Positions 26,712-33,636 of a stretch of 38,750 bases of DNA are shown here, one piece after another. The DNA comes from W2P13-069 sp963590525 (lineage in GTDB: Bacteria; Actinomycetota; Coriobacteriia; Coriobacteriales; QAMH01). Positions within the stretch are counted from its first letter, which is position 1, and the number at the start of each line of letters is the position of its first letter. The position numbers and the translations under genes were made by a program. The DNA is taken from NCBI GenBank assembly GCA_963590525.1, contig CAVAPV010000016.1:1-38750 (forward strand). Reading direction: 5' to 3'. A model generated the notes under the pieces. That model ran no database searches. It saw only the letters and a program-made list of their open reading frames with translations, and was not told the DNA's origin.

Positions 26712-28385
26712 ATGGCTGACAACAACGCAACCAACAACGGCAACCACGAGGAGCGCTGCAAGCTGTGCGGCAAGGTCGTAAGCGACCCTAGCTCCATGGT
26801 TCATTTTCCGCCCGATCTCACGATCTGCCCGGATTGCCTGGACAAAGAGATGGCCAGGATGAACGACATGTTCTCCAATATCGACCCTGCGCTTGTCTCC
26901 CAGATGATGGGGGCCTTTGGGATGGGCGGCATGCCTCCGCAGGGCAACTCTGCAACAAAGGATGACGCTGCATCCAAGAGCGGCACTGCCTCTGATGGCT
27001 CTGCCGCGGCTGGCGCAAAGGATGCTGCAGGCGATGATGCCGCAGGCAGCAGCGCTGCCAAAGACGACGGCAGCGCGCAGATAGAGGTTGTCGAGGGCGA
27101 GGCCGTAGAAGGCGATGACAAGCCCGCAGGCCAAGATGGCAAGGACTCTGGCAAGGGCCCGCAGGGAGGCTTCTTCTCTACGCCTTGGGGCAACGTGGGT
27201 ATCTTTGGGGGCGGCGGCAACGGCGGCGTCTCCTTGGGTAGCATCTTTGGCAACCCCGGCCAGGAGCGTCCCCAGCGCGACCCCAACGAGCCTCTCATGG
27301 CTCCTGTCCCTTTGCCGCATGAGCTCAAAGCCAAGCTCGACGAGTACGTGGTGGGCCAAGACCACGCCAAAAAGGTCGTGGCTGTGAGCACCTACAACCA
27401 CTACAAGCGCGCTACTGCGGGCAAAAACGCCGACGTAGAGATCGAGAAGTCCAACATCCTCATGCTGGGCCCCACGGGCACGGGCAAGACCTATCTCATC
27501 AAGACCCTGGCCAAGGTGCTGGATGTGCCTTTGGCCATTGCCGATGCCACAAGCCTCACCCAGGCGGGTTATGTGGGCGATGACATCGAGAGCATCATCA
27601 CCAAGCTCATCACGGCGGCCGACGGCGATGTCGAGCGTGCCGAGCTGGGCATCGTCTACATCGACGAGATCGACAAGATCGCCAAGAAGAACATGGGCGA
27701 GGGCAACAGCGGCGGCCGCGACATCGGCGGCGAGAGCGTGCAGCAGGGCCTGCTCAAGCTGCTCGAGGGCACTAAGGTCGAGGTCCCCTTGGGCGGCGGC
27801 ATGAAGGGCCCGTTTAGCCAAAGCGCCATGGTGGACACGAGCAACATCCTCTTTATCTGCGGCGGTGCGTTTCCCGGTTTGGACGACATCATCGCCAAGC
27901 GCCTCAACAAGAAGACAGGCGTGGGCTTTAACAGCGGCGTCAAGGTCAAGCTCGACGACGACCGCGACATCATGAAGAAAGTTACGGTAGAAGACCTCAA
28001 GAAGTACGGGTTGATTCCGGAGTTTTTGGGCCGTTTGCCCATCATATCCGTCATGGAGGCCCTAACCGTCGATATGCTCTTTGACATCCTCACCAAGCCT
28101 CACAACGCCCTGGTCAAGCAGTACCAGGCGCTGCTCAAGTTTGACGATGTCGAGCTCGAGTTCGATCAAAGCGCGCTTGAGATCATCGCGCAGGAGGCGA
28201 TGAAGCAAGAAACAGGTGCTCGTGCGCTGCGCGCCATTATCGAGAAGTTCATGCTCGACATCATGTTCGAGGTTCCCAAAGACAACCTCATCGGCAAGGT
28301 GACTATCACGGGCGATTACATCCAGGGCAAGGGCGCGCCTATCATCGCCTTGCGCGACGAGGCTGCGCTGCCGGCAGGGGAGTAG
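26712..28385 (+). CDS. clpX: ATP-dependent Clp protease ATP-binding subunit ClpX
   Basis: ClpX is the hexameric AAA+ unfoldase that feeds tagged proteins to ClpP. Features are the N-terminal zinc-binding domain (C16, C19, C39, C42), Walker A GPTGTGKT (253-260), Walker B VYIDEID (D318, E319), sensor/arginine region GLIPEFLGRLPIISV, and a VGF loop (404-406) in the position of the IGF loop that docks on ClpP. The protein has 557 residues, about 130 more than usual. The excess is a low-complexity Asp/Ala/Ser/Gly linker (~75-195) between the zinc domain and the AAA+ domain, ending in a Gly-rich GGGGNGG stretch. ATG 26712 has only a weak ribosome-binding site (AGAGAG). No clpP or tig is adjacent. 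The stop lies in the first unit of a 47-bp tandem duplication. Confidence 0.95.
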   Translation: MADNNATNNGNHEERCKLCGKVVSDPSSMVHFPPDLTICPDCLDKEMARMNDMFSNIDPALVSQMMGAFGMGGMPPQGNSATKDDAASKSGTASDGSAAAGAKDAAGDDAAGSSAAKDDGSAQIEVVEGEAVEGDDKPAGQDGKDSGKGPQGGFFSTPWGNVGIFGGGGNGGVSLGSIFGNPGQERPQRDPNEPLMAPVPLPHELKAKLDEYVVGQDHAKKVVAVSTYNHYKRATAGKNADVEIEKSNILMLGPTGTGKTYLIKTLAKVLDVPLAIADATSLTQAGYVGDDIESIITKLITAADGDVERAELGIVYIDEIDKIAKKNMGEGNSGGRDIGGESVQQGLLKLLEGTKVEVPLGGGMKGPFSQSAMVDTSNILFICGGAFPGLDDIIAKRLNKKTGVGFNSGVKVKLDDDRDIMKKVTVEDLKKYGLIPEFLGRLPIISVMEALTVDMLFDILTKPHNALVKQYQALLKFDDVELEFDQSALEIIAQEAMKQETGARALRAIIEKFMLDIMFEVPKDNLIGKVTITGDYIQGKGAPIIALRDEAALPAGE

Positions 28386-28455
28386 GCGCCGCTGTTACAT
28401 GGCGACGCGCTGCGTTGCCGGCAGGGGAGTGGGCGCCGCTGTTGCACGGCGACGC
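28362..28455 (+). repeat. 47-bp tandem duplication across the clpX stop codon
   Basis: 28362-28408 and 28409-28455 are adjacent copies that differ at four positions. The clpX TAG (28383-28385) is in the first copy; the matching triplet in the second copy is TGG. Confidence 0.85.
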
Positions 28456-28513
28456 GCAGCACATGCTGCACTCCTTTTGCTGCGTCCTTTTGCGGCTACG
28501 CAAAAATCGCTTG

Positions 28514-28541
28514 TTGCATAGTGGCAAGCTCGTGATAGAAT
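28514..28541 (+). promoter_or_regulatory. Promoter of tRNA-Lys
   Basis: TTGCAT (28514-28519) and TAGAAT (28536-28541) are spaced by 16 bp and end 12 bp before the mature tRNA 5' end. Confidence 0.65.
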
Positions 28542-28553
28542 ATCGCTTCGCGT

Positions 28554-28629
28554 GGACCCTTAGCTCAGCCGGCAGAGCAGAGGACTTTTAATCCTAAGGT
28601 CGTGGGTTCGAGCCCCACAGGGTCCACCA
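28554..28629 (+). tRNA. tRNA-Lys (anticodon UUU)
   Basis: A 76-nt cloverleaf can be drawn: acceptor GGACCCT/AGGGTCC, D-arm GCTC...GAGC, anticodon loop CTTTTAA with anticodon TTT, T-arm GTGGG-TTCGAGC-CCCAC, discriminator A and an encoded CCA end. The outermost anticodon-stem pair (G-A) is mismatched. Accessory DNA begins after it, but I found no second copy of its 3' end that would mark an attachment site. Confidence 0.96.
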
Positions 28630-28662
28630 CTTATAACAGCAGGTTAGAAGCTTGTTTTAGAG

Positions 28663-28701
28663 AAAAGTCCGCACGGTTGATTCCAAACCATGCGGACTTT
28701 T
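28663..28701 (+). terminator. Terminator after tRNA-Lys
   Basis: AAAAGTCCGCA (28663-28673) pairs with TGCGGACTTTT (28691-28701), with an inner GGTT/AACC stem. The 3' arm supplies the U-run. Confidence 0.75.
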
Positions 28702-28853
28702 GCGGACTAAGGCCTTTAATTTCGCTTCTAAGGCTCTTTCGCCACCTTCCCCAACATTTCCCAAAGGCATGTCCCGGCCCTATCTACGGTTTTGGAGGAA
28801 TGTGCAGGCAAATAAGGACGTTCGTTTTGGGTCGTCTTGGCGGGTCAAGCGGT

Positions 28854-28970
28854 CTTGCAGGTGCAAGTAGGGGCGAGCACTGCTCGCCCGAGTAGGTTGA
28901 TGCAGCGTGCAAGAGCAGGTGAGCCGGCGCCGTCTTTGACTGGCAACACCTCTGCAACGCGTCTGCTCAG
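28854..28970. repeat. GTAGGGG hairpin repeat, copy 3 (long form)
   Basis: The stem is GGGCGAGCA/TGCTCGCCC. The unit extends beyond the core: GCAGCGTGCAAGAGCAGG and further on CTGGCAACACCTCTGCAACG are shared with the copy at 29043-29161 in the same orientation. Frames running through it are not credible genes. The rest of 28702-29223 holds nothing else I can name. Confidence 0.75.
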
Positions 28971-29042
28971 GAATGAGAAGCAGGCATATAGGGGCGCATG
29001 GGTAGAAGCGCGTCTTAATAAGGACACCTCGACAACCTGCGA

Positions 29043-29161
29043 TTTGCAGGTGCACGTAGGGGCGAGCATTGCTCGCCCGAGTAGGTTGATGCAGCGTGCA
29101 AGAGCAGGCGAGTTCGTGACGGCTTAACCTGGCAACACCTCTGTAACGTGTCTGCTCAGGC
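29043..29161. repeat. GTAGGGG hairpin repeat, copy 4 (long form)
   Basis: A direct copy of 28854-28970 with scattered substitutions, about 190 bp downstream. The stem is GGGCGAGCA/TGCTCGCCC with an ATT in place of ACT at the loop. Confidence 0.75.
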
Positions 29162-29223
29162 ACGAGAGACGGGACGGCGCAACTTGAGTCGGCGGGCAAA
29201 GGTGCTCGTTTATGCGGCTGCTG

Positions 29224-29496
29224 CTATCTGTCCAGCGTGTCTATAACGCCTTCGACAAACCAACGCGGGCCCTCGTAGTAGAGAAACGTCCTCGAAGAGC
29301 CGATCTCTACCGTGTAGCGCAGGCCAACGGCGCCGGTGTGGTGGGCGGCTGCGCGCCTGCGGTCGAGCACGCGGTCGATTCGAAACGTCCTGCCGTCCTT
29401 GTAGACGACAAACATCGGATCGCAGGTGCCGTCTTTGCGGTGCAAGGCGATGACCTCGACGTAGACCTTTTGTCTTGACTTGCCGTTTCTGGTCAT
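29224..29496 (-). CDS. Conserved-looking 90-aa protein of unknown function
   Basis: The 90-residue frame starts at ATG 29496 with GGGAGG 10 nt upstream. It begins MTRNGKSRQKVYVEVIALHR and is compact and strand-rich (DPMFVVYKDGRTFRIDRVLDRR, LRYTVEIGSSRTFLYYEGPRWFVEG). The alternation of polar and aromatic strands suggests a small beta-barrel or SH3-like fold; the basic N-terminus could bind nucleic acid. Composition matches the core genome. It is isolated among repeats with no operon partner. I do not recognise a family, and only the good ribosome-binding site and protein-like composition support it as real. Confidence 0.6.
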   Translation of the reverse strand: MTRNGKSRQKVYVEVIALHRKDGTCDPMFVVYKDGRTFRIDRVLDRRRAAAHHTGAVGLRYTVEIGSSRTFLYYEGPRWFVEGVIDTLDR

Positions 29497-29686
29497 CTCG
29501 CTGCACCTCCCTGTATTCTTGAACGCATGTTCGCATTCTATCGGCAAGGTGCGACACGAGTCTGTATGACTGCAGGTGAGACGAGGAGAGGCAAGGCAAG
29601 GCGACGCTATCGTTGCTGACCCGAGTCGCTGCTTGCCCTTTGAGGCGTGATCTGCCTTCTGGTCCCCGTTGATGTGGGGCGCTGCG

Positions 29687-29831
29687 AACAAAAAGTACGC
29701 GAAGTAGGCACTTGCTTTGCGTTCTGTTGAGTAGCCCAAAAATCGCAACGCTGTGACCTGCGGTTTTGCAACACAAAATAGCTCTCTACTCGTCATATTC
29801 CGTTCGAAGTGTCTACTTCGCGTACTTTTTG
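29687..29831. repeat. 147-bp-type interspersed palindrome, copy 2
   Basis: It is the reverse-orientation homologue of 8019-8165, about four of five bases identical by eye over the full length. The terminal arms differ from copy 1 by a paired change (GTGCGC/GCGCAC becomes GTACGC/GCGTAC), so the stem is kept. A second change leaves a G-U pair. The flanking 29497-29686 holds no gene I can support. Confidence 0.75.
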
Positions 29832-29948
29832 CTGCGCGGTGGCATGAGACACATCCAGCGGCTCCAAGACGAGAACCAGATACGCAAGCAGAAGCGTCCG
29901 CGGCGGCTAATCATGATACGCTCAGAAGGCGCTTGCCCAAGAACAACG

Positions 29949-30046
29949 AGGTGTTTGAGGAGACGCTGGTGGAGCGGTGTGACCTCAACGACATCCCCGT
30001 CTTCGCCACCCCTAACGGCGGTATGCGCCCTATCTCAATGGATTGA
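29949..30046 (+). pseudogene. Decayed fragment of a VRR-NUC nuclease gene (1)
   Basis: The frame reads EETLVERCDLNDIPVFATPNGGMRP, matching the start of the better preserved copy at 31371 (EQVAVVEWCDLNGIPVFAIP). It stops after about 30 codons with no catalytic part left. The sequence then changes to AT-rich DNA. Confidence 0.6.
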
Positions 30047-30281
30047 CACTTCGGGCAAATTTGTCTTTCTTTTTGTAACGACTCACTCGTGTCTGAAAAA
30101 GTAGGTTGAGGGGCAAAGAAAAGAGCGGGACATTGAAGTTGATATTGAATAGCGAGTCTGAACAGTTGGTTAATAAATGAGTTGAATTTGCGCTTGACCT
30201 TGGCAAATGAAGCACTGAGTAGTTCTTTGTGACGCGTGTGCAAAGCTCTGATAGATACATTTGTCTCTATTAGGAGTTAAT

Positions 30282-31157
30282 ATGAAATTGATTTTCAATT
30301 ATGGCTCATGCACAACTCTAGCTTGTTCGGAATATAGCAATGCCTCTTCAAGTGATGCGTTGGCAGAAACATTGCGTTCTGTTGCAAAGAGCTTAGAGAC
30401 TTCTAGGCGTTGTGCGCAGCAGACGTTGGATAGCATTCGTGATTCGATACTAAAGGTACAAGAGCTTTCTGATGACCTTATTGCGACATATTGTAGTGGT
30501 TTGCAAAGGTGCATCGAGGACAACAACGCCATCCTGCGCCGCGAGCGCCACAGGGAGCAGCTGTACGACAGCGCCCAGAGGATGAAGGTGGCGGGGAAAA
30601 CACTTAGTGCGCTGTCTTTGAGTGGACAAAGGGCGTTGTCGATAGAAATAGACGAGATGACACCATGTCTTCGCCGTTTAAGCGACAATCAGCTTGTTAA
30701 AACTACATTCAAGCGAGTTAACCCAAAGAAGGGCGAATATTCTGATTGGTTATTCAATTGGGATGAGATTGCCAAAGACCCGGACGTTGATATTGTTTTG
30801 GAATTGAACGCTGAGGGAGATAATAGGCCGCAAGGATTGCTAGCCATGAAAGATAGACCCAAAAACAAGACGGTTGCAGTGGCAGATGTTGAAACAGCGC
30901 CTCATAATAGAACGTTCAAGAATGGCATCAATTCGAAGGAATACAACGGCGTTGGAGCGCATCTGTTTGCCGAGGCGGTAAAACGTAGTTACGAACTCGG
31001 TTTTGATGGCGTAATCGAGTTTGCTGCGAAGTCAAATCTTGTAAAATATTACGAAAAGGAGCTAGGTGCGACGCAGATCACCAGCACAAGGATGTTCTTA
31101 GATGAGCAAGCGGCAGAAAAACTCTACAAAAGGTATTATGGAGACCTCCCTCGATAA
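30282..31157 (+). CDS. AT-rich acquired gene: C-terminal GNAT-like acetyltransferase domain
   Basis: The 291-residue protein has an N-terminal half (~1-120) of helical charged sequence and a C-terminal half (~170-290) resembling a GNAT fold. The latter has a strand GLLAMKD, then AVADVETAP, an acetyl-CoA loop-and-helix YNGVGAHLFAEAVKRSYELG, a strand FDGVIEFAA and SNLVKYYEKELGATQI, the usual end of GNAT proteins. ATG 30282 has TAGGAG 7 nt upstream; TGATAG at about 30248 may be its -10. Base composition is clearly more AT-rich than the neighbours, indicating transfer. Codons 80-102 are a GC-rich patch nearly identical to 33637-33705, so the gene is mosaic. A small gene overlaps its end by 20 nt. 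The pair could be a toxin-antitoxin unit, since GNAT enzymes are known toxins (TacT, AtaT), but here the small gene is second and the domain call rests on pattern only. Confidence 0.7.
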   Translation: MKLIFNYGSCTTLACSEYSNASSSDALAETLRSVAKSLETSRRCAQQTLDSIRDSILKVQELSDDLIATYCSGLQRCIEDNNAILRRERHREQLYDSAQRMKVAGKTLSALSLSGQRALSIEIDEMTPCLRRLSDNQLVKTTFKRVNPKKGEYSDWLFNWDEIAKDPDVDIVLELNAEGDNRPQGLLAMKDRPKNKTVAVADVETAPHNRTFKNGINSKEYNGVGAHLFAEAVKRSYELGFDGVIEFAAKSNLVKYYEKELGATQITSTRMFLDEQAAEKLYKRYYGDLPR

Positions 31158-31299
31158 CTACGGTGCGCTCACTGAGCACTTCCGGTCTTCCAAGGAGCCA
31201 ACTTATGATTTGCGAGCCTTGAGTGCTCATTACAAGAAGCATGGTGTCCCAGATAATGGTCTGGATGCAGAGACGCTAAAAAAGTTCGAAATAGCTTAA
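31138..31299 (+). CDS. Small partner protein overlapping the GNAT-like gene
   Basis: The 53-residue protein begins METSLDNYGALTEHFRSSKE and ends ALSAHYKKHGVPDNGLDAETLKKFEIA. It is soluble, helical and mildly charged. Its ATG lies inside the preceding gene (20-nt overlap), so it is translated from the same message; an upstream in-frame ATG at 31102 would overlap more. A strong terminator follows immediately, making a clean two-gene unit. The overlap and size fit an antitoxin or immunity partner, but no known antitoxin fold is recognised. Confidence 0.6.
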   Translation: METSLDNYGALTEHFRSSKEPTYDLRALSAHYKKHGVPDNGLDAETLKKFEIA

Positions 31300-31303
31300 C
31301 CTC

Positions 31304-31328
31304 AAAGCCCCTCGCCGAGGGGCTTTTC
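31304..31328 (+). terminator. Intrinsic terminator of the GNAT-like/partner unit
   Basis: AAAGCCCCTCG then CCGAGGGGCTTTTC forms a perfect GC-rich stem with a U-run, five bases after the partner gene's stop. Confidence 0.9.
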
Positions 31329-31370
31329 TGTGACCGCAGCCAGACAATCTCCCTGACGAAGGGAGAGCCT

Positions 31371-31601
31371 ATGAGCGAGCATGACGAGCAGGTAGCCGTG
31401 GTCGAGTGGTGCGACCTCAACGGCATCCCCGTGTTCGCCATCCCCAACGGCGGCATGCGGCACAAGCGCACCGCTGCGCTGCTCAAGGCCGAGGGCGTGA
31501 AGGCTGGCGTGCCTGACCTGTTCATCCCTCTGCCAAAGGGCGGTTACGCGGGGCTGTTCGTGGAGATGAAGGACGTTAACGGCAGGAAGGCTAGCCAATC
31601 C
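31371..31601 (+). pseudogene. VRR-NUC nuclease gene, 3'-truncated (2)
   Basis: The first ~76 codons are well preserved: EQVAVVEWCDLNGIPVFAIP, then KAGVPDLFIPLPKGGYAGLFVEMKD, which carry the catalytic Asp (PDLF) and the Glu-x-Lys (EMK) of a VRR-NUC PD-(D/E)XK nuclease. Phage VRR-NUC proteins are probably DNA-junction or flap nucleases. Homology ends at about 31597 (KASQSLKRR), exactly where the oppositely oriented hipA gene ends. The remaining open frame to 31832 is antisense to hipA. The C-terminal helix region is thus missing, most likely removed when hipBA arrived. The ATG has GAAGGGAG upstream. Confidence 0.75.
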
Positions 31602-32873
31602 TTAAAGCGTCGCCTTGAGCATCTCGGCTCGTGCCTTTGCTCCGGCTTCGTGTCGTGCGGCGGCGTTGGGGAAGTGCCTGGCCGCCTCTGCCATGCAAGA
31701 CTCCAATGCCTTGATGCTACCCAAGATCACGCCTTGTGCATCGTCTTTCCTGAGCCCCCAGCTCAAAGCCTCGGCAACGAGTGCCTTACCGTCGACTGCC
31801 TGCGGGTCCAGCGTCCCGTTCACGCGCATTGACAAGAGCTTTGTGCGCGGCTCGACCTCCGCGATCGGGACGACGTCGTACATCGGGGCAATCCTCGGGT
31901 TCATCGGCTCCTCGTACAGGAGCGAGGTGTTCTTTGCATGCGCATCCCAATTGCCAAGCACCATGTTCACGGTTAGCTGCCGCAGCAGCTCCTCAAGCTC
32001 TGCGGCGGGTGCGGGGCTGAATCGAGAGAGCAGGTCCGTGATGCCCTTGTAGGTGGGGTCATCGCCCTTCTGCTCATGCTCGCTTGCGTATTTGCGCTCT
32101 ATCGGCAGGTTTAGGGCTTGGCATGCATCCTCTTGGTGCAGCCGCAGTACTTTGCCATGCGATCCGCGGCGTCTGTCATAACGCTCGACGACGAGCGTCT
32201 GCGGCGCATTCTCAAGCGTTAGCAGTGCGACTTTAGAGCAGCGCGCGGCCTGGCCGGCTATGGTCATCGCCCAGGCCTCAGACTCTGCGAGGCCCGGATA
32301 TGCAGCTGGCTCCGGCTTTAGAATGTGGGTGCTCGCGGCGGTGCCCTGCGGCAAGGCTACGTCTTTTATGCCGCTCATGCGCATGCTCTGGTCGAGCGGC
32401 GGCATGGCAACGCACAGCTTGTCTTGATAGCCACCGAGCGACATCCTGAACGAGTCGGCGCTAGCCGTCGCCTGTTGGATGGGAATCGCCGAGAGCCGTT
32501 TTGCGAGCTCTTGGGCATTCAGCTTTGCGTAGGAGCCGGCGTGCTTTCCGGTCTCGGCTTCGGGCAACACCTGCACGGCGCCTGCGCACTCCCAGCCTAT
32601 TTGGGACAAAAGGCTCAGCCAGTCATGCGGGGCAATCCCCAGCTGGCGGCAGATGCCGTCCCTGCGCTGTCCTTCGGGCAGCAGACCTTCGAACCAGTTG
32701 CGTGTCTTACCCTCTCCGAACGCCCTTTTCTTTGCGGGAAGAGCGAGGGAGAGAACGGGTCGTCCTGGATAAGCCTCTGCGACTTCTGGGATGTATTCGA
32801 ATTTGGCGCCGCTTCGGGTTTCTGCAATGTGGCCGATAAGCTTGCCATGAAGGTGGACATCGAGCCTCTTCAT
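31602..32873 (-). CDS. hipA: HipA-like serine/threonine kinase toxin
   Basis: The 423-residue protein is a full-length HipA kinase. Known HipA enzymes phosphorylate glutamyl-tRNA synthetase or related targets and halt translation. Residues seen: a Gly-rich loop SLGGYQDK (145-152) that holds the autophosphorylated Ser in E. coli HipA, HILKPE with the ATP-binding Lys (K186), ERYDRR (230-235), LHQEDACQALNLP (from 245), the catalytic loop NWDAHAKN (D310, H312, N315), and MYDVVP with the metal-binding Asp (D333). Its ATG overlaps the hipB stop codon (ATGA), so the pair is translationally coupled. All catalytic residues look intact. GC content matches the core genome, unlike the AT-rich unit next door. 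Confidence 0.92.
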   Translation of the reverse strand: MKRLDVHLHGKLIGHIAETRSGAKFEYIPEVAEAYPGRPVLSLALPAKKRAFGEGKTRNWFEGLLPEGQRRDGICRQLGIAPHDWLSLLSQIGWECAGAVQVLPEAETGKHAGSYAKLNAQELAKRLSAIPIQQATASADSFRMSLGGYQDKLCVAMPPLDQSMRMSGIKDVALPQGTAASTHILKPEPAAYPGLAESEAWAMTIAGQAARCSKVALLTLENAPQTLVVERYDRRRGSHGKVLRLHQEDACQALNLPIERKYASEHEQKGDDPTYKGITDLLSRFSPAPAAELEELLRQLTVNMVLGNWDAHAKNTSLLYEEPMNPRIAPMYDVVPIAEVEPRTKLLSMRVNGTLDPQAVDGKALVAEALSWGLRKDDAQGVILGSIKALESCMAEAARHFPNAAARHEAGAKARAEMLKATL

Positions 32874-33106
32874 TCGATTACCTTGCAATCGGCTGTTTTG
32901 GGCAGGATCACGATCCTGTAGCCGAGCATTTGGAGATAGCGCTCGATCTTTGCGGCTGAGACGTTCTTGCCGTTCTCAAGCGCGGAAAGCGTCACGGATG
33001 AGAACCCCAGCGTTTCCGCCATCTCCTTTTGCTTGATGCCCTTTTCCTTGCGAGCTTCCTGCAGGAACTCGCCAAGCGCCTCAAGGGAGTAAGCGTTGGT
33101 CCACAT
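32870..33106 (-). CDS. hipB: HipB-like antitoxin, XRE-family repressor
   Basis: The protein (78 residues from ATG 33106; 87 from an in-frame TTG at 33133) is an XRE-type helix-turn-helix: LGEFLQEARKEKGIKQKEMA, TLGFSSVTLSALENGKNVSAAKIERYLQMLGYRI. The C-terminal VILPKTADCKVIE would be the strand that meets HipA and the dimer partner. HipB binds HipA to neutralise it and represses the operon. The ATG was preferred because the likely -10 (complement of 33144-33149) would leave the TTG with almost no leader; neither start has a good ribosome-binding site. Confidence 0.88.
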   Translation of the reverse strand: MWTNAYSLEALGEFLQEARKEKGIKQKEMAETLGFSSVTLSALENGKNVSAAKIERYLQMLGYRIVILPKTADCKVIE

Positions 33107-33143
33107 GCTTGTCCAATCTGCCGTCGGGTTCAATCCGCTTAAT

Positions 33144-33181
33144 ATTCTAGCAAATCGGCAGATGTTAAGTATATTGAATAT
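33144..33181 (-). promoter_or_regulatory. hipBA promoter and candidate operator
   Basis: On the minus strand TGCTAGAAT is an extended -10 (TAGAAT, complement of 33144-33149). Upstream, ATATTCAATAT (33171-33181) is a perfect odd palindrome in the position expected for autorepression by HipB. A second AATATT lies at 33141-33146. The operator role is inference. Confidence 0.5.
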
Positions 33182-33457
33182 CCAGAGATTTTTCGCAGAG
33201 GTATCTGACCTTGCCAGTGATGTTGCGGCTTTCTATTTGAAAGCCTTGCAATAGCTGAACTATCTCATTTATGAGGATTCTCCTGCATCAACGGGGGCAA
33301 ATATGCAGGCAGAATCTTTGCCTTAGAGCGTCGCCTTCTCTTGCGCCCTTGTTCTCTCTTTGCGCGATGCTGAGGACGTCAGGCTCACTTAAGCGGCTGA
33401 GCATAAGCGTGGCAACAAGCGTGCGCATCGGAAGGGAATAAGCCCTCCAATGAAGAG
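33182..33457. other. Non-coding stretch between hipBA and the small peptide locus
   Basis: No gene is supported. A 47-codon minus-strand frame starting at 33428 (MRTLVATLMLSRLSEPDVLS...) has GGAGGG at a long distance and no recognisable character; I do not call it. Confidence 0.35.
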
Positions 33458-33459
33458 AA

Positions 33460-33618
33460 AGGACGGGATATGAGCTTTACGGTTCGCATTTGGCGTCTAA
33501 GCGTCACGTTTTGCGTCAAGTTCAAGCTCCTTAATCGTTAGGTTATGAGCTAGAACCACTCACGAAGCCCGCTCTTGTGTCGGCAAGAGCGGGCGGGTGA
33601 GAGTGAGTATCCCGTCCT
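33460..33618 (+). promoter_or_regulatory. Long-range pairing that hides the small gene's ribosome-binding site
   Basis: AGGACGGGATA (33460-33470), which spans the Shine-Dalgarno and the A of the start codon, is perfectly complementary over 11 bases to TATCCCGTCCT (33608-33618). Between them 33559-33601 forms a strong stem (GCCCGCTCTTG/CAAGAGCGGGC plus an outer CTCAC/GTGAG). The 3' segment can alternatively join TCCTCCGGTTGGAGGA (33615-33630). Full-length RNA would therefore be translationally closed. Confidence 0.5.
33470..33541 (+). CDS. 23-aa cationic amphipathic peptide, candidate type I toxin
   Basis: The frame begins MSFTVRIWRLSVTFCVK and ends FKLLNR: alternating hydrophobic and basic residues with no acidic residue, the sort of peptide that damages membranes. 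AAAGGA lies 6 nt before the ATG, an optimal distance. The flanking RNA can fold so that this ribosome-binding site is blocked by a downstream complementary segment, as in hok-like and other type I toxin mRNAs. An antitoxin RNA has not been located. The peptide is too short for a family call, and the evidence is the combination of start signals, composition and RNA structure. Confidence 0.45.
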   Translation: MSFTVRIWRLSVTFCVKFKLLNR

Positions 33619-33636
33619 CCGGTTGGAGGATACCAT

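Noticed and set aside
28702..28800. Possible integrase 3' end beside tRNA-Lys
   Set aside because: Short minus-strand frames exist, but no tyrosine-recombinase motif (R-H-R-Y) can be seen and no att duplicate was found.
28780..29199. Minus-strand frame repeating CTLHQPTRAS-like peptides
   Set aside because: The internal repetition is simply translation of the duplicated GTAGGGG repeat units.
31602..31832. Continuation of the VRR-NUC frame to a 153-residue protein
   Set aside because: Beyond 31601 the frame is antisense to hipA and loses all VRR-NUC character.
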